Assembly: GCA_015067975.1 (NCBI GenBank)
Contig: SVLK01000004.1
Coordinates: 47,303 to 111,302, forward strand
Source: Oscillospiraceae bacterium
GTDB lineage: Bacteria; Bacillota; Clostridia; Oscillospirales; Oscillospiraceae
Direction of reading: 5' to 3'
Length of the DNA: 64,000 bases
Each line of letters opens with the position of its first letter. The stretch's first letter is position 1. The position numbers were made by a program, and so were the translations under genes. The notes below the pieces were generated by a model. The model saw only the letters and a program-made list of their open reading frames with translations, had not been told where the DNA came from and made no database searches. This document shows positions 18,572-26,784 of the stretch, in pieces.

Positions 18572-18582
18572 TGAACGAGAAA

Positions 18583-18611
18583 GAACGCATACGGCTTTTG
18601 CCGTATGCGTT
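18583..18611. terminator. Hairpin between the DUF1858 gene and thpR
   Basis: AACGCATACGGC pairs perfectly with GCCGTATGCGTT around a five-base loop. The T tract is poor on the plus strand, so efficiency is uncertain. It lies between converging genes. Confidence 0.55.
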
Positions 18612-18623
18612 CCTTGTGTTCCG

Positions 18624-19139
18624 TTATAACAATTCTTTTTGAAATCGTTGGCAATAGAGAAGTTGTCCGTTATTGTGTGTTGACTCCATCAAATTGATAC
18701 AGTCGACCGTAAACGAGAGCGGCTGCAGTAATTCTTTGATTTCAGCTAAAGGAAGATTTCCGACGGGCCGATAGTTGCGGCAGAGCGTGATATGAGGAAC
18801 ATATTGGCGGGTTTCAAGAGAAAAGCCTTGTGCGGATAGATTGCGTACGAGTCTTTCTTGAAGCGCGGAGAGAGCAGGGGAGAGCGTGATTCCTGCCCAA
18901 TATAAATGATCGAAATTGCCTGGTTGTGAGAATTGCAGTAAAAAGGATGCGCTATCTGTATTGCGAATCGCTTGTATCGCGGCTTCTTCCTGCTGCGTTT
19001 CTCCAAGGAATGCCAGCGTTAGATGGAGATTTTCGAAACGGGTGAAATTTCCGCTGCCGTGCGCACGCAGCAGTTCTTGTGCCTGTAAGAGTTGCTCTTT
19101 GATTGGAGCGGGAAGCAATATAGCTGCAAAAAGACGCAT
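18624..19139 (-). CDS. thpR: RNA 2',3'-cyclic phosphodiesterase (2'-5' RNA ligase family)
   Basis: A 171-residue 2H phosphoesterase. Both catalytic H-x-T-L motifs are present: HLTL from His39 and HITL from His116. Length and spacing match bacterial ThpR/LigT, which opens 2',3'-cyclic phosphates at RNA ends; the physiological substrate is unclear. AGGAGGG precedes the ATG on the minus strand. It is divergent from trmK. Confidence 0.9.
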   Translation of the reverse strand: MRLFAAILLPAPIKEQLLQAQELLRAHGSGNFTRFENLHLTLAFLGETQQEEAAIQAIRNTDSASFLLQFSQPGNFDHLYWAGITLSPALSALQERLVRNLSAQGFSLETRQYVPHITLCRNYRPVGNLPLAEIKELLQPLSFTVDCINLMESTHNNGQLLYCQRFQKELL

Positions 19140-19201
19140 AGGACATCCCTCCTAAATGGGATTTTATCATGGAATGATCAATGATGAAAGAGGAGAAATG
19201 C

Positions 19202-19903
19202 ATGGGAGAGAAATACCTGCAGCTCCAGCCCCGCCTGCAGTTGCTGGCGGATCTGGTGCCGCAAGGCGCGAGAGTGGCAGACATCGGTACCGACCATGGG
19301 TATCTGCCGGTTTGGCTGTTACAGCGCGGTAGAATCGCTGCTGCGATTGCTGCGGATATTGGAGAAGATCCGCTACAGCACGCACGCCGTACTGCGGAGG
19401 AATATGGTGTAGATGGGATCAACTTCCGCCTTTGCGACGGTCTGAAAGGCATTGGTAGTGATGAAGTGGATACGGTGGTGATCGCCGGTATGGGGGGAGA
19501 AACTATTATTCACATTCTATCCGCTGCGCCTTGGACGAAAGTTACCGGAGCGGTAACGCTGTTGCTGCAGCCGATGACAAAAGCCGGAGAGCTGCGGCGC
19601 TGGCTTTCTGACAATGGATATTGCTTTACAGATGAGCGGCTGGTGTGGGATAAAGATTTCTTATACCCTGTTTTGGTTGTAACTGGTGGAATGCAACAAC
19701 CTTTGACCAGATTACAGGAAGAATACGGTGTTTGCTTGTGGGATGATCCGCTGTGTGGTGATTATCTGCAGTTGCAGATTCGCAAGTTGGAGCGTATGAT
19801 CGAAGGAAAGTGCCGTGCAGAAAGTGAAGCTGTGCAGAGACAGGCGGAAGAACTGGAGAAGCTTTGTCTTGAACTGAAATCATTGCAAAAGGAGCGTTGC
19901 TGA
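19202..19903 (+). CDS. trmK: tRNA (adenine-22-N1)-methyltransferase
   Basis: A 233-residue SAM-dependent methyltransferase that makes m1A22 in tRNA. The SAM-binding segment VADIGTDHGYLPVWLLQ and the later VIAGMGGETI motif are diagnostic of the TrmK/YqfN family. I start at 19202 because AAAGAGGAG lies 6 bases upstream; the in-frame ATGs at 19181 and 19184 would place that sequence inside the gene. The stop overlaps the ATG of the Nif3-like gene, the conserved trmK-nif3 pair of Firmicutes. Confidence 0.92.
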   Translation: MGEKYLQLQPRLQLLADLVPQGARVADIGTDHGYLPVWLLQRGRIAAAIAADIGEDPLQHARRTAEEYGVDGINFRLCDGLKGIGSDEVDTVVIAGMGGETIIHILSAAPWTKVTGAVTLLLQPMTKAGELRRWLSDNGYCFTDERLVWDKDFLYPVLVVTGGMQQPLTRLQEEYGVCLWDDPLCGDYLQLQIRKLERMIEGKCRAESEAVQRQAEELEKLCLELKSLQKERC

Positions 19904-20679
19904 TGATTACCGTAAAGGATATTGAACAAAAACTCTTTGATTGGGCCCCACAGGAATTGGCGGCTGCTTGGGATAATGTGGGGCATCTCGTGGGTGAGCA
20001 AAATGCGGAAGTGAAAAAAGTGCTGGTTTCGCTGGACATTACGGAAGCGGTAGTACGCGAAGCCATCGACTTTGGTGCAGACTTGATCGTGGCACACCAC
20101 CCGGTGATGAACTGCAAGTGGCATCAGGTACAGCATGTCCGTGATGACGATGCACAGGGGCGGATGCTGATCGGCATGATCCGTAACGGTATTTCTGCCA
20201 TTTGTATGCACACGAATCTGGATGCAGCATTGGGCGGTGTGAACGACTTACTGGCGCAGAAACTGGGATTATGCGATTTGGAAATGCTCAATGAAGAAAA
20301 AATTGGCAGAATCGGCACATTAAAATGTGAATTACCCCTTGTAGAGTTTACACGTTTTGTGATAGAATCTTTAAGATGCAATGGCCTGCGTTATACTGAC
20401 AGCGGGAAACCCGTACATCGCGTTGCGGTGGGCGGTGGTGCCTGCAGTGATTATATTGATCAGGCGATTGCGCTGGGGTGCGATACATTTGTCACTTCCG
20501 ATATCCGCTATCATGAATTTTTGGATACGAAGGAACTGAACCTGATCGATGCCGGGCACTATCCCACAGAACAGGTGGTGTGTCCTGCTATCGTGAACTA
20601 TCTAAAAGAAGCATACCCGGAACTCGATATCATACATTCGACCGCACATAACCGTGAGGTCATTCAATACTGCATTTAA
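19903..20679 (+). CDS. Nif3-like dinuclear metal centre protein
   Basis: A 258-residue member of the NIF3/YqfO family, which forms hexameric toroids with a two-metal site. Metal-ligand segments are visible: IVAHHPVM near the N terminus, MHTNLDAA in the middle and DAGHYPTEQ near the C terminus. It lacks the extra central domain seen in longer YqfO proteins. AAAGGAG lies 9 bases before the ATG at 19903, which overlaps the trmK stop by one base. The enzymatic role of the family is not settled. Confidence 0.92.
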   Translation: MITVKDIEQKLFDWAPQELAAAWDNVGHLVGEQNAEVKKVLVSLDITEAVVREAIDFGADLIVAHHPVMNCKWHQVQHVRDDDAQGRMLIGMIRNGISAICMHTNLDAALGGVNDLLAQKLGLCDLEMLNEEKIGRIGTLKCELPLVEFTRFVIESLRCNGLRYTDSGKPVHRVAVGGGACSDYIDQAIALGCDTFVTSDIRYHEFLDTKELNLIDAGHYPTEQVVCPAIVNYLKEAYPELDIIHSTAHNREVIQYCI

Positions 20680-20693
20680 GGAGAGTAGAAAAC

Positions 20694-21428
20694 ATGTCCG
20701 GACATTCCAAGTGGCACAATATTCAAAAGACTAAGGGCGCAGCAGATGCCAAGCGCAGCGCGGCTTTCACCAAGATTGCCAAGGAGATCATCGTTGCTGT
20801 GAAGCAGGGTGGCAGCGGCGATCCTAACCATAACTCTCGTCTGGCTACCGTTATTGCCAAGGCTAAGGCTGCTAACATGCCCAATGACAACATCAAGCGC
20901 ACAATTGACAAGGCTCTGGGTGCCGGTAATACCGATAACTACGAGTCTGTTACTTATGAAGGCTACGGTCCTTGCGGCGTTGCTGTAATCGTGGAAGCCC
21001 TGACCAATAACCGTCAGCGTACTGCTCCCGAGGTTCGCCATTACTTTGATAAGTACGGTGGAAATCTGGGTGCACAGGGCTGCGTGTCCTGGTCCTTTGA
21101 CCGTAAGGGCGTTATCGTTATTAACAACGAGGACGAGGATCTGGATGAAGAGATCGTCATGATGGACGCCTTGGAAGCCGGTGCTGAGGACTTTGAGGCA
21201 GATGGCCCTGTTTTTGAGGTGACCACCGATCCCGATGCATTCTCCGATGTACTGGCTGCTTTGGAAGGCAAGGGCTATACCTTTGTTGGCGCCGAAGTGG
21301 AAATGGTTCCCCAGAACTACATCAAGTTGGCTACCGATGACGATGTTAAGATGATGGAAAAGCTGCTGGGTATGCTGGAAGATAACGAAGACGTGCAGAA
21401 CGTCTGGCATAACTGGGAGCAGGAATAA
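20694..21428 (+). CDS. yebC: YebC/PmpR-family protein
   Basis: A 244-residue member of the YebC/TACO1 family. The N-terminal signature MSGHSKWHNIQ-K-K-AADAKR and the segments ARANMPNDNIKRTI-like and YEGYGPCGVA identify it. Members have been described as transcription regulators and, more recently, as helpers of ribosomes at polyproline stretches. AAGGAGAG precedes the ATG, 14 bases after the Nif3-like gene. The strong codon bias suggests high expression. Confidence 0.95.
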   Translation: MSGHSKWHNIQKTKGAADAKRSAAFTKIAKEIIVAVKQGGSGDPNHNSRLATVIAKAKAANMPNDNIKRTIDKALGAGNTDNYESVTYEGYGPCGVAVIVEALTNNRQRTAPEVRHYFDKYGGNLGAQGCVSWSFDRKGVIVINNEDEDLDEEIVMMDALEAGAEDFEADGPVFEVTTDPDAFSDVLAALEGKGYTFVGAEVEMVPQNYIKLATDDDVKMMEKLLGMLEDNEDVQNVWHNWEQE

Positions 21429-21436
21429 TCGAAATT

Positions 21437-21475
21437 AAAAAAACGGCTGTTTTGATGTAAAAATAGCCGTTTTTT
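21437..21475 (+). terminator. Intrinsic terminator after yebC
   Basis: AAAAAAACGGCT pairs with AGCCGTTTTTT around a loop of about 15 bases, with a T run at the end. Confidence 0.88.
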
Positions 21476-21522
21476 GTTATAGCTAACTGCCAAATGTCAT
21501 ATTTCCGAAGGAGTGGGCTTCT

Positions 21523-21813
21523 ATGAAAAAGCTAGTAATCAGTATAGTGTCATTGTGTATTGCTGCTATTATTGCTGTTTCTGCTTTCTTTGTCATTAAC
21601 GAAGTGAATTACGACCGCGGCAAAGATGAGGGGTATCTTATTGGTTATTCTATTGGCCAAACAGATAAGGCCAATGACGAAAAGCAAGATAGTCAAGTGT
21701 TGGCGGGCAGAATTGTCCCTTATGAGTTCGGAAATGCAAAATGGAAAGGTTTTATAATGGGATTTTCAAAAGGTTATTCTGACGGCTATAATGGCAACAA
21801 GGCTATTGATTAA
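21523..21813 (+). CDS. Small membrane-anchored protein with glycine-spaced repeats
   Basis: A 96-residue protein I do not recognise. An N-terminal hydrophobic segment (about residues 3-25) is a membrane anchor or uncleaved signal. The rest is short and polar with two G-x3-G-type segments (GYLIGYSIGQ and GFIMGFSKGYSDGYNG) that resemble each other. Base composition is more AT-rich than the neighbouring genes. GAAGGAG precedes the ATG, and a hairpin with a T tract follows the stop, so it looks like a self-contained gene just before spoIVA. Confidence 0.65.
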   Translation: MKKLVISIVSLCIAAIIAVSAFFVINEVNYDRGKDEGYLIGYSIGQTDKANDEKQDSQVLAGRIVPYEFGNAKWKGFIMGFSKGYSDGYNGNKAID

Positions 21814-21828
21814 ACTTGAATTTGTCGA

Positions 21829-21879
21829 ATGAGCCATGGGGCTGGAATGATCCTGCTCCGTGGCTCATTTTGTATTTTT
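21829..21879 (+). terminator. Terminator after the small membrane protein gene
   Basis: GAGCCATGG (21831-21839) pairs with CCGTGGCTC (21858-21866), followed by ATTTTGTATTTTT. Confidence 0.75.
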
Positions 21880-21881
21880 CT

Positions 21882-21909
21882 TCTAATTGTCCCGCTCGGC
21901 ACATACAAA
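21882..21909 (+). promoter_or_regulatory. Possible sigma-E-type promoter of spoIVA
   Basis: TCTAATT at 21882-21888, 13 bases, then CATACAAA at 21902-21909. This resembles the sigma-E mother-cell consensus, and spoIVA is sigma-E dependent in Bacillus. The match is imperfect. Confidence 0.45.
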
Positions 21910-21952
21910 TATGGCAGCAGGGAATTCTCGCAGGGATTTGGAGGAAGAAACT

Positions 21953-23434
21953 ATGAATCAAACGGCAACTATCTATCAGAATATGGCTGCACGTACCGGC
22001 GGCAGCATTTATATCGGCGTTGTAGGGCCGGTTCGGACAGGGAAGTCCACTTTTATCAAACGCTTTATGGAATTGCAAGTGCTGCCGAATATTGAAAATA
22101 CCTATCGCCGTGAGCGGGCACGGGACGAACTGCCGCAGAGCGGCTCTGGGCGTATGATCATGACAGCAGAACCGAAATTCGTACCGGAAGAGGCGGTTCA
22201 GATCCGGTTGGAAGAAGGCGCGGAGTTTTCTGTTCGCATGATTGACTGTGTAGGATATATGGTACCCGGTGCTATGGGGCAATATGAAGATCTGTCGCCC
22301 CGTATGGTGATGACACCGTGGTACGACCATGAGATCCCCATGATGGAGGCTGCAGAAATCGGCACTCGCAAAGTGATTACAGATCATTCTACGGTGGGAA
22401 TTGTCATCACTACGGATGGTACAGTGACAGATATTCCGCGGGAAGATTATTACGATGCAGAAGAACGGGTGATTCGCGAACTGCAGGAAATCGGCAAACC
22501 GTTTGTGGTGCTGGTCAACTCCGCGCAGCCGCAGAGTGCGCGATGCCGCTCCATTGCAGATGATATTGAGAAGCGCTATCATGTGCGTTGTGTATGTATC
22601 AACTCTCAGGAAATGGAACAGCAGGAACTGGTGCAGTTGATGAAGGAACTGCTTTATGAGTTCCCTCTGCAGGAATTAAACGTATTTTTACCGCCTTGGA
22701 TAGACGCTCTGCCGACAGATCATCCGATTAAGAGAGACATTTGTCGCTCTTTTGCTGAGCAGGCAGAAAAATTGCACCATATCCGCGATCTGGATGCATG
22801 TCTTGCGGAGGTCAGCAAAGACGAACATATCCAGCAGATATCCATGCGTGGAATGGATCTGGGGGTCGGGGTGGCCGGTGTTGAGGTGCAGCTGCCACGC
22901 AGCCTCTTTTATGCAACGCTTAGCCAGCGTTCCGGATTGCCGGTCAGCGATGACGGAGATTTGATGGATCTGCTGACGCAGCTGTCGGCCGTAAAAACGG
23001 CATACGATCAGGTGGCACCTGCGCTGCGCGCGGCCCGTGAAACAGGCTACGGTATCGTTATGCCCAGTGTGGAGGAACTGAATCTGGAGGATCCGGAGAT
23101 TGTACGGCAGGGAGGACGTTATGGAGTCCGCATGAAAGCCAGTGCGCCATCGATTCATATGATCCGTGCAGATGTGGAGACCACAGTATCCCCGATTGTA
23201 GGGAATGAAAAACAATCGGAAGATATGGTCAATTATCTGCTGCAGGAATTCGAGGGAGACACCAGTAAAATCTGGCAGTCTAATATTTTTGGAAGAAGTT
23301 TTCACGAAATTGTAGGAGATGATCTGCAGGCAAAGCTTTACCGCATGCCGGATGACTCTCGTAAAAAGCTGCGTGAAGCGTTGGAACGGATGATCAACGA
23401 AGGAAGCGGAGGATTGATTTGCATTATCCTGTGA
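21953..23434 (+). CDS. spoIVA: Stage IV sporulation protein A (spore coat base ATPase)
   Basis: SpoIVA polymerises on the forespore surface with ATP hydrolysis and forms the platform for the coat. The 493-residue length is typical. The Walker A GPVRTGKST lies near residues 25-33, preceded by the signature ARTGG-IYIGVVG. I reject the longer frame from 21887 because GGAGGAAG lies just before the ATG at 21953 and the encoded N terminus then matches the family. coaX follows 81 bases downstream. Confidence 0.97.
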   Translation: MNQTATIYQNMAARTGGSIYIGVVGPVRTGKSTFIKRFMELQVLPNIENTYRRERARDELPQSGSGRMIMTAEPKFVPEEAVQIRLEEGAEFSVRMIDCVGYMVPGAMGQYEDLSPRMVMTPWYDHEIPMMEAAEIGTRKVITDHSTVGIVITTDGTVTDIPREDYYDAEERVIRELQEIGKPFVVLVNSAQPQSARCRSIADDIEKRYHVRCVCINSQEMEQQELVQLMKELLYEFPLQELNVFLPPWIDALPTDHPIKRDICRSFAEQAEKLHHIRDLDACLAEVSKDEHIQQISMRGMDLGVGVAGVEVQLPRSLFYATLSQRSGLPVSDDGDLMDLLTQLSAVKTAYDQVAPALRAARETGYGIVMPSVEELNLEDPEIVRQGGRYGVRMKASAPSIHMIRADVETTVSPIVGNEKQSEDMVNYLLQEFEGDTSKIWQSNIFGRSFHEIVGDDLQAKLYRMPDDSRKKLREALERMINEGSGGLICIIL

Positions 23435-23515
23435 GGAAACGCGGCAACATTCGCCTTGTCATATAAGAATTTACATGGTAATATAAACAAAAGAGTTCAA
23501 AAGGAGGCTGCAACC

Positions 23516-24286
23516 ATGCTGCTGGCAATTGATGTAGGTAATTCGATTATCTCTGTAGGCTTATTTGGCGAAGACAGGGAACTGAAATTTCTTGCGTCCA
23601 TTGACACTGACAGACGGAAGACGGCCGACCAAATCAGCATCGATCTGATGAATATCTTTGCGCTTTACGGATATGACCTGAAAGATGTCACCGGTGCTAT
23701 TTTTTCCAGCGTTGTACCGCCCATCAATTTTATGATGTCCAAAGCCTTGACACGTTTGTTGGGAAAAGCGCCTATGATGGTGGGGCCCGGTGTTAAGACG
23801 GGGTTGAATATCCGCATGGAAATTCATAATCAATTAGGCGCCGATTTGGTAGCTAATGCTGTTGCCGCCTTGGAGAAATATCCTGCCCCGATCATCATGA
23901 TCGACATGGGTACGGCAACTACCGTGTCTTATATTTCCTCCAAACGCTGCTACGAAGGTGGCTTAATGTTCCCGGGTGTTAATCTGTCCCTTGCTGCGCT
24001 GTCTAACCATACGGCGCAGTTGCCAGACATCTCCCTGCAGCATCCTAAGAGCTTGATCGGCAAGAATACAGAAGACTGCATGCGCTCCGGTATTGTGTAT
24101 GGAACGGCCGGAATGCTGGACGGTATTATTGACCGTATTTGTGAAACGTTGGGTGATGAGATTCCTACCATTGTGGCTACAGGCAATAATGCGCCTGTGA
24201 TCGTGCGCTATTGCCGCAATGAGGTCATTTATGACAAATATCTGCTGATGGATGGTCTCTATCAGATTTACCAGAAGAACCAGTAA
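23516..24286 (+). CDS. coaX: Type III pantothenate kinase
   Basis: CoaX phosphorylates pantothenate, the first step to coenzyme A. The 256-residue protein has the ASKHA-fold phosphate loop LLAIDVGNS at the N terminus, the substrate segment GPGVKTGLNIR and the second phosphate loop DMGTATT. AAGGAGG lies 8 bases before the ATG at 23516; the frame continues upstream to 23456 but without the family N terminus. It ends at a strong bidirectional terminator. Confidence 0.95.
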   Translation: MLLAIDVGNSIISVGLFGEDRELKFLASIDTDRRKTADQISIDLMNIFALYGYDLKDVTGAIFSSVVPPINFMMSKALTRLLGKAPMMVGPGVKTGLNIRMEIHNQLGADLVANAVAALEKYPAPIIMIDMGTATTVSYISSKRCYEGGLMFPGVNLSLAALSNHTAQLPDISLQHPKSLIGKNTEDCMRSGIVYGTAGMLDGIIDRICETLGDEIPTIVATGNNAPVIVRYCRNEVIYDKYLLMDGLYQIYQKNQ

Positions 24287-24325
24287 AAAAAGCTTCCGCA
24301 GTTTGAAACTGCGGAAGCTTTTTTA
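24285..24325. terminator. Bidirectional terminator between coaX and the phosphofructokinase gene
   Basis: AAAGCTTCCGCAGTTT pairs perfectly with AAACTGCGGAAGCTTT around a very short loop, with an A run on one side and a T run on the other. Confidence 0.93.
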
Positions 24326-24332
24326 CATCTTT

Positions 24333-25571
24333 TTACTTGGCCAGAATCTTCTTCAGCTTGCAGAAACGGGGCAGGGAATCCTGCTTGGGCAGCTCAGGCT
24401 CACCCTGAATCAGGGGCAGAGCGTACTCAATAAACTGATGATTCACGCCGTTGCCGGCTTCATTGATCCACTCGCGGGGGATCTTCTTCTCCACATTGGC
24501 AACCTCCATCAAGGGGATCAGCTTGGTCTTGCAGGCATACTTACCATCCTTAATGCCGCGCTCGAAGCCTACCATGCGGCCGCTGATGCCGTTGATGGCG
24601 TTTTCCACGGCGGCCTTGCCGGACATGTAGGACTCTTCGATATCGGTCTCAGACGCAAGGTGTGCAGCGCAGCGCTGCAGCAGATTCAACTCAATGCCGC
24701 GAACCTTGGCGCCGGTTTCTTCCTTCACAACCTGTGCCAGGATAGCGGCCAGACCGCCCAGCTGCGCATGACCAAAACCATCGTTAGCAGCAACCTTGGC
24801 TTCGGAAACGAAACCGCCGTCCTCGTAGTGGATTCCTTCGGAAACAGCGACAATACAGCTGCCTTTTTCGGCATAGACCTTCTTCACATCCTCGATAAAC
24901 TGAGGCATGCTGAAGTCGGTTTCGGGCAGATAAATCAGGTCGGGACCTGCGCCGTATTCGCCGGCCAGAGCGGCAGCGGCGGTCAGCCAGCCGGCATGAC
25001 GGCCCATAATCTCCATCACAACGATCATGCCGGTGTCATAGACGTGAGCGTCGTGGTAGACTTCCATCATGGAAGTGGCAATATACTTGGCGGCAGAAGC
25101 GTAGCCAGGGCAGTGATCAGTGCCCCACAGATCGTTATCGATGGTCTTGGGCACGCCCATCACGCGGCACTCATAACCGACAGACTGCATGTAGTGGTGG
25201 ATCTTGTTGCAAGTATCCATGGAGTCGTTACCACCGTTATAGAAGAAATAACGGACGTTGTGCTTCTTGAACACTTCGAGGATACGCTTGTAATCGGTGT
25301 CGTCCACTTCGGGATCGGCAATTTTATAGCGGCAGGAACCCAGAGCAGAGGAGGGGGTGTACTTCATCAGTTCAAGCTCCTTGGGATCCTCCAGACCCAT
25401 ATCAAAAAGACGGTCATTCAGCACGCCCTTGATGCCGTGCTCAGCGCCCAGAACCTGGGTGATCACGCCGGACTTCAAAGCGGTGTCGATCACGCCGTAA
25501 GCGCTGGCGTTGATCACGGAAGTAGGACCGCCGGACTGACCAATAATGCATGCGCCTTTCAATTCATTCAT
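24333..25571 (-). CDS. pfp: 6-phosphofructokinase, probably pyrophosphate-dependent
   Basis: A 412-residue phosphofructokinase. The active site reads GGNDS (Asp116 where ATP enzymes have Gly) and PKTIDND (Lys142 where ATP enzymes have Gly). Both substitutions mark the pyrophosphate-dependent enzymes, so I infer that PPi is the phosphoryl donor and that the reaction is near equilibrium. MGRHAGW, the fructose-6-phosphate contact, is present. GGAGGT precedes the ATG. It is divergent from the class II aldolase gene, giving two adjacent steps of glycolysis. Confidence 0.9.
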   Translation of the reverse strand: MNELKGACIIGQSGGPTSVINASAYGVIDTALKSGVITQVLGAEHGIKGVLNDRLFDMGLEDPKELELMKYTPSSALGSCRYKIADPEVDDTDYKRILEVFKKHNVRYFFYNGGNDSMDTCNKIHHYMQSVGYECRVMGVPKTIDNDLWGTDHCPGYASAAKYIATSMMEVYHDAHVYDTGMIVVMEIMGRHAGWLTAAAALAGEYGAGPDLIYLPETDFSMPQFIEDVKKVYAEKGSCIVAVSEGIHYEDGGFVSEAKVAANDGFGHAQLGGLAAILAQVVKEETGAKVRGIELNLLQRCAAHLASETDIEESYMSGKAAVENAINGISGRMVGFERGIKDGKYACKTKLIPLMEVANVEKKIPREWINEAGNGVNHQFIEYALPLIQGEPELPKQDSLPRFCKLKKILAK

Positions 25572-25613
25572 GGGAAAAATACCTCCGGTAATTTTGTTGG
25601 TGTACTGTCAAGT

Positions 25614-25642
25614 ATTCTAACACGTAATCTAAAGAAAGTAAA
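25614..25642 (-). promoter_or_regulatory. Putative promoter of the phosphofructokinase gene
   Basis: Minus strand TTTACT (25642-25637), a 17-base spacer and TAGAAT (25619-25614). Confidence 0.55.
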
Positions 25643-25652
25643 TTGGTTATAC

Positions 25653-25680
25653 TTGCAAAAGCTGAAATGTGTGGTACAAT
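25653..25680 (+). promoter_or_regulatory. Promoter of the aldolase gene
   Basis: TTGCAA at 25653-25658, a 16-base spacer and TACAAT at 25675-25680. It lies back to back with the phosphofructokinase promoter. Confidence 0.6.
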
Positions 25681-25744
25681 ATAGATTGTAAATCTTATAC
25701 CAATCATTCCATACAACTTATAATTTTTATAAAGGAGAATCATT

Positions 25745-26713
25745 ATGGCACTGGTAACAACTAAGGAAATGTTTGCCAAGGCATATGAGGGCGGCTACGC
25801 CATCGGTGCTTTTAACGTGAACAACATGGAGATCGTTCAGGCTATCACTGAGGCCTGCAAGGAAGAAAAGGCACCTGTGATCCTGCAGGTATCCAAGGGC
25901 GCTCGCGCCTATGCCAACCACACTTATCTGGTGAAGCTGGTAGAGGCTGCTGTTATTGAATGCCCCGAGATCCCTGTGGCTCTGCATCTGGACCACGGTG
26001 ACAGCTTTGAGACCTGCAAATCCTGCATCGACGGTGGCTTTACTTCCGTCATGATCGACGCTTCTTCCAAGTCCTTCGAGGAGAACATTGCTATTACTAA
26101 GAAAGTTGTGGAGTATGCTCACGATCACGGCGTGGTGGTCGAGGCTGAGTTGGGCTCTCTGGCCGGCATCGAAGATGAAGTCAACGTTTCTGCTGAGGCT
26201 GCTTCTTACACCCGTCCCGAGGAAGTGGAAGAGTTTGTCAGCCGCACCGGCTGTGACTCTCTGGCCATTGCTATCGGTACCAGCCATGGTGCCTATAAGT
26301 TCACTCCCGAGCAGTGCACTGTCAACGAGCAGGGCATTCTGGTGCCTCCTGCACTGCGTTTCGACGTGCTGGAAGAGATTACCAAGCGTCTGCCCGGTTT
26401 CCCCATCGTTCTGCACGGTTCTTCTTCCGTTCCTCAGAACTTTGTTGCCATGGTGAATGCCAACGGTGGCAAGATGCCCAACGCCATCGGTGTGCCTGAA
26501 GAGCAGCTGCGCAAGGCTGCTGCCATGTCCGTGTGCAAGATCAACATCGACTCCGACCTGCGCCTGGCCATGACCGGCACCATCCGTCAGTACTTCAACG
26601 AGCATCCCGATCACTTCGATCCTCGTCAGTACTTGAAGCCTGCCCGCGCCAATATCAAGGAACTGGTTCGCCACAAGTTGGTGGACGTTCTGGGTTGCGC
26701 TGGCAAAGCCTAA
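25745..26713 (+). CDS. fba: Class II fructose-1,6-bisphosphate aldolase
   Basis: The zinc-dependent aldolase of glycolysis. The 322-residue protein has the zinc and catalytic segments HLDHGDS, the GTSHGAYKF loop and VLHGSSS, and the N-terminal AIGAFNVNNMEI block. AAAGGAG lies before the ATG. Strong codon bias suggests high expression. It has its own promoter and ends at a strong terminator. Confidence 0.95.
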   Translation: MALVTTKEMFAKAYEGGYAIGAFNVNNMEIVQAITEACKEEKAPVILQVSKGARAYANHTYLVKLVEAAVIECPEIPVALHLDHGDSFETCKSCIDGGFTSVMIDASSKSFEENIAITKKVVEYAHDHGVVVEAELGSLAGIEDEVNVSAEAASYTRPEEVEEFVSRTGCDSLAIAIGTSHGAYKFTPEQCTVNEQGILVPPALRFDVLEEITKRLPGFPIVLHGSSSVPQNFVAMVNANGGKMPNAIGVPEEQLRKAAAMSVCKINIDSDLRLAMTGTIRQYFNEHPDHFDPRQYLKPARANIKELVRHKLVDVLGCAGKA

Positions 26714-26722
26714 ATTCAATAC

Positions 26723-26760
26723 AAAAAAGAAGGTCTGCCAATTGGCAGACCTTCTTTTTT
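26723..26760. terminator. Bidirectional terminator between fba and the transketolase genes
   Basis: AAAAAAGAAGGTCTGCCA pairs with TGGCAGACCTTCTTTTTT, a perfect repeat with almost no loop. Confidence 0.93.
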
Positions 26761-26784
26761 CATAAAAAACGGAGAAACTGTGGT

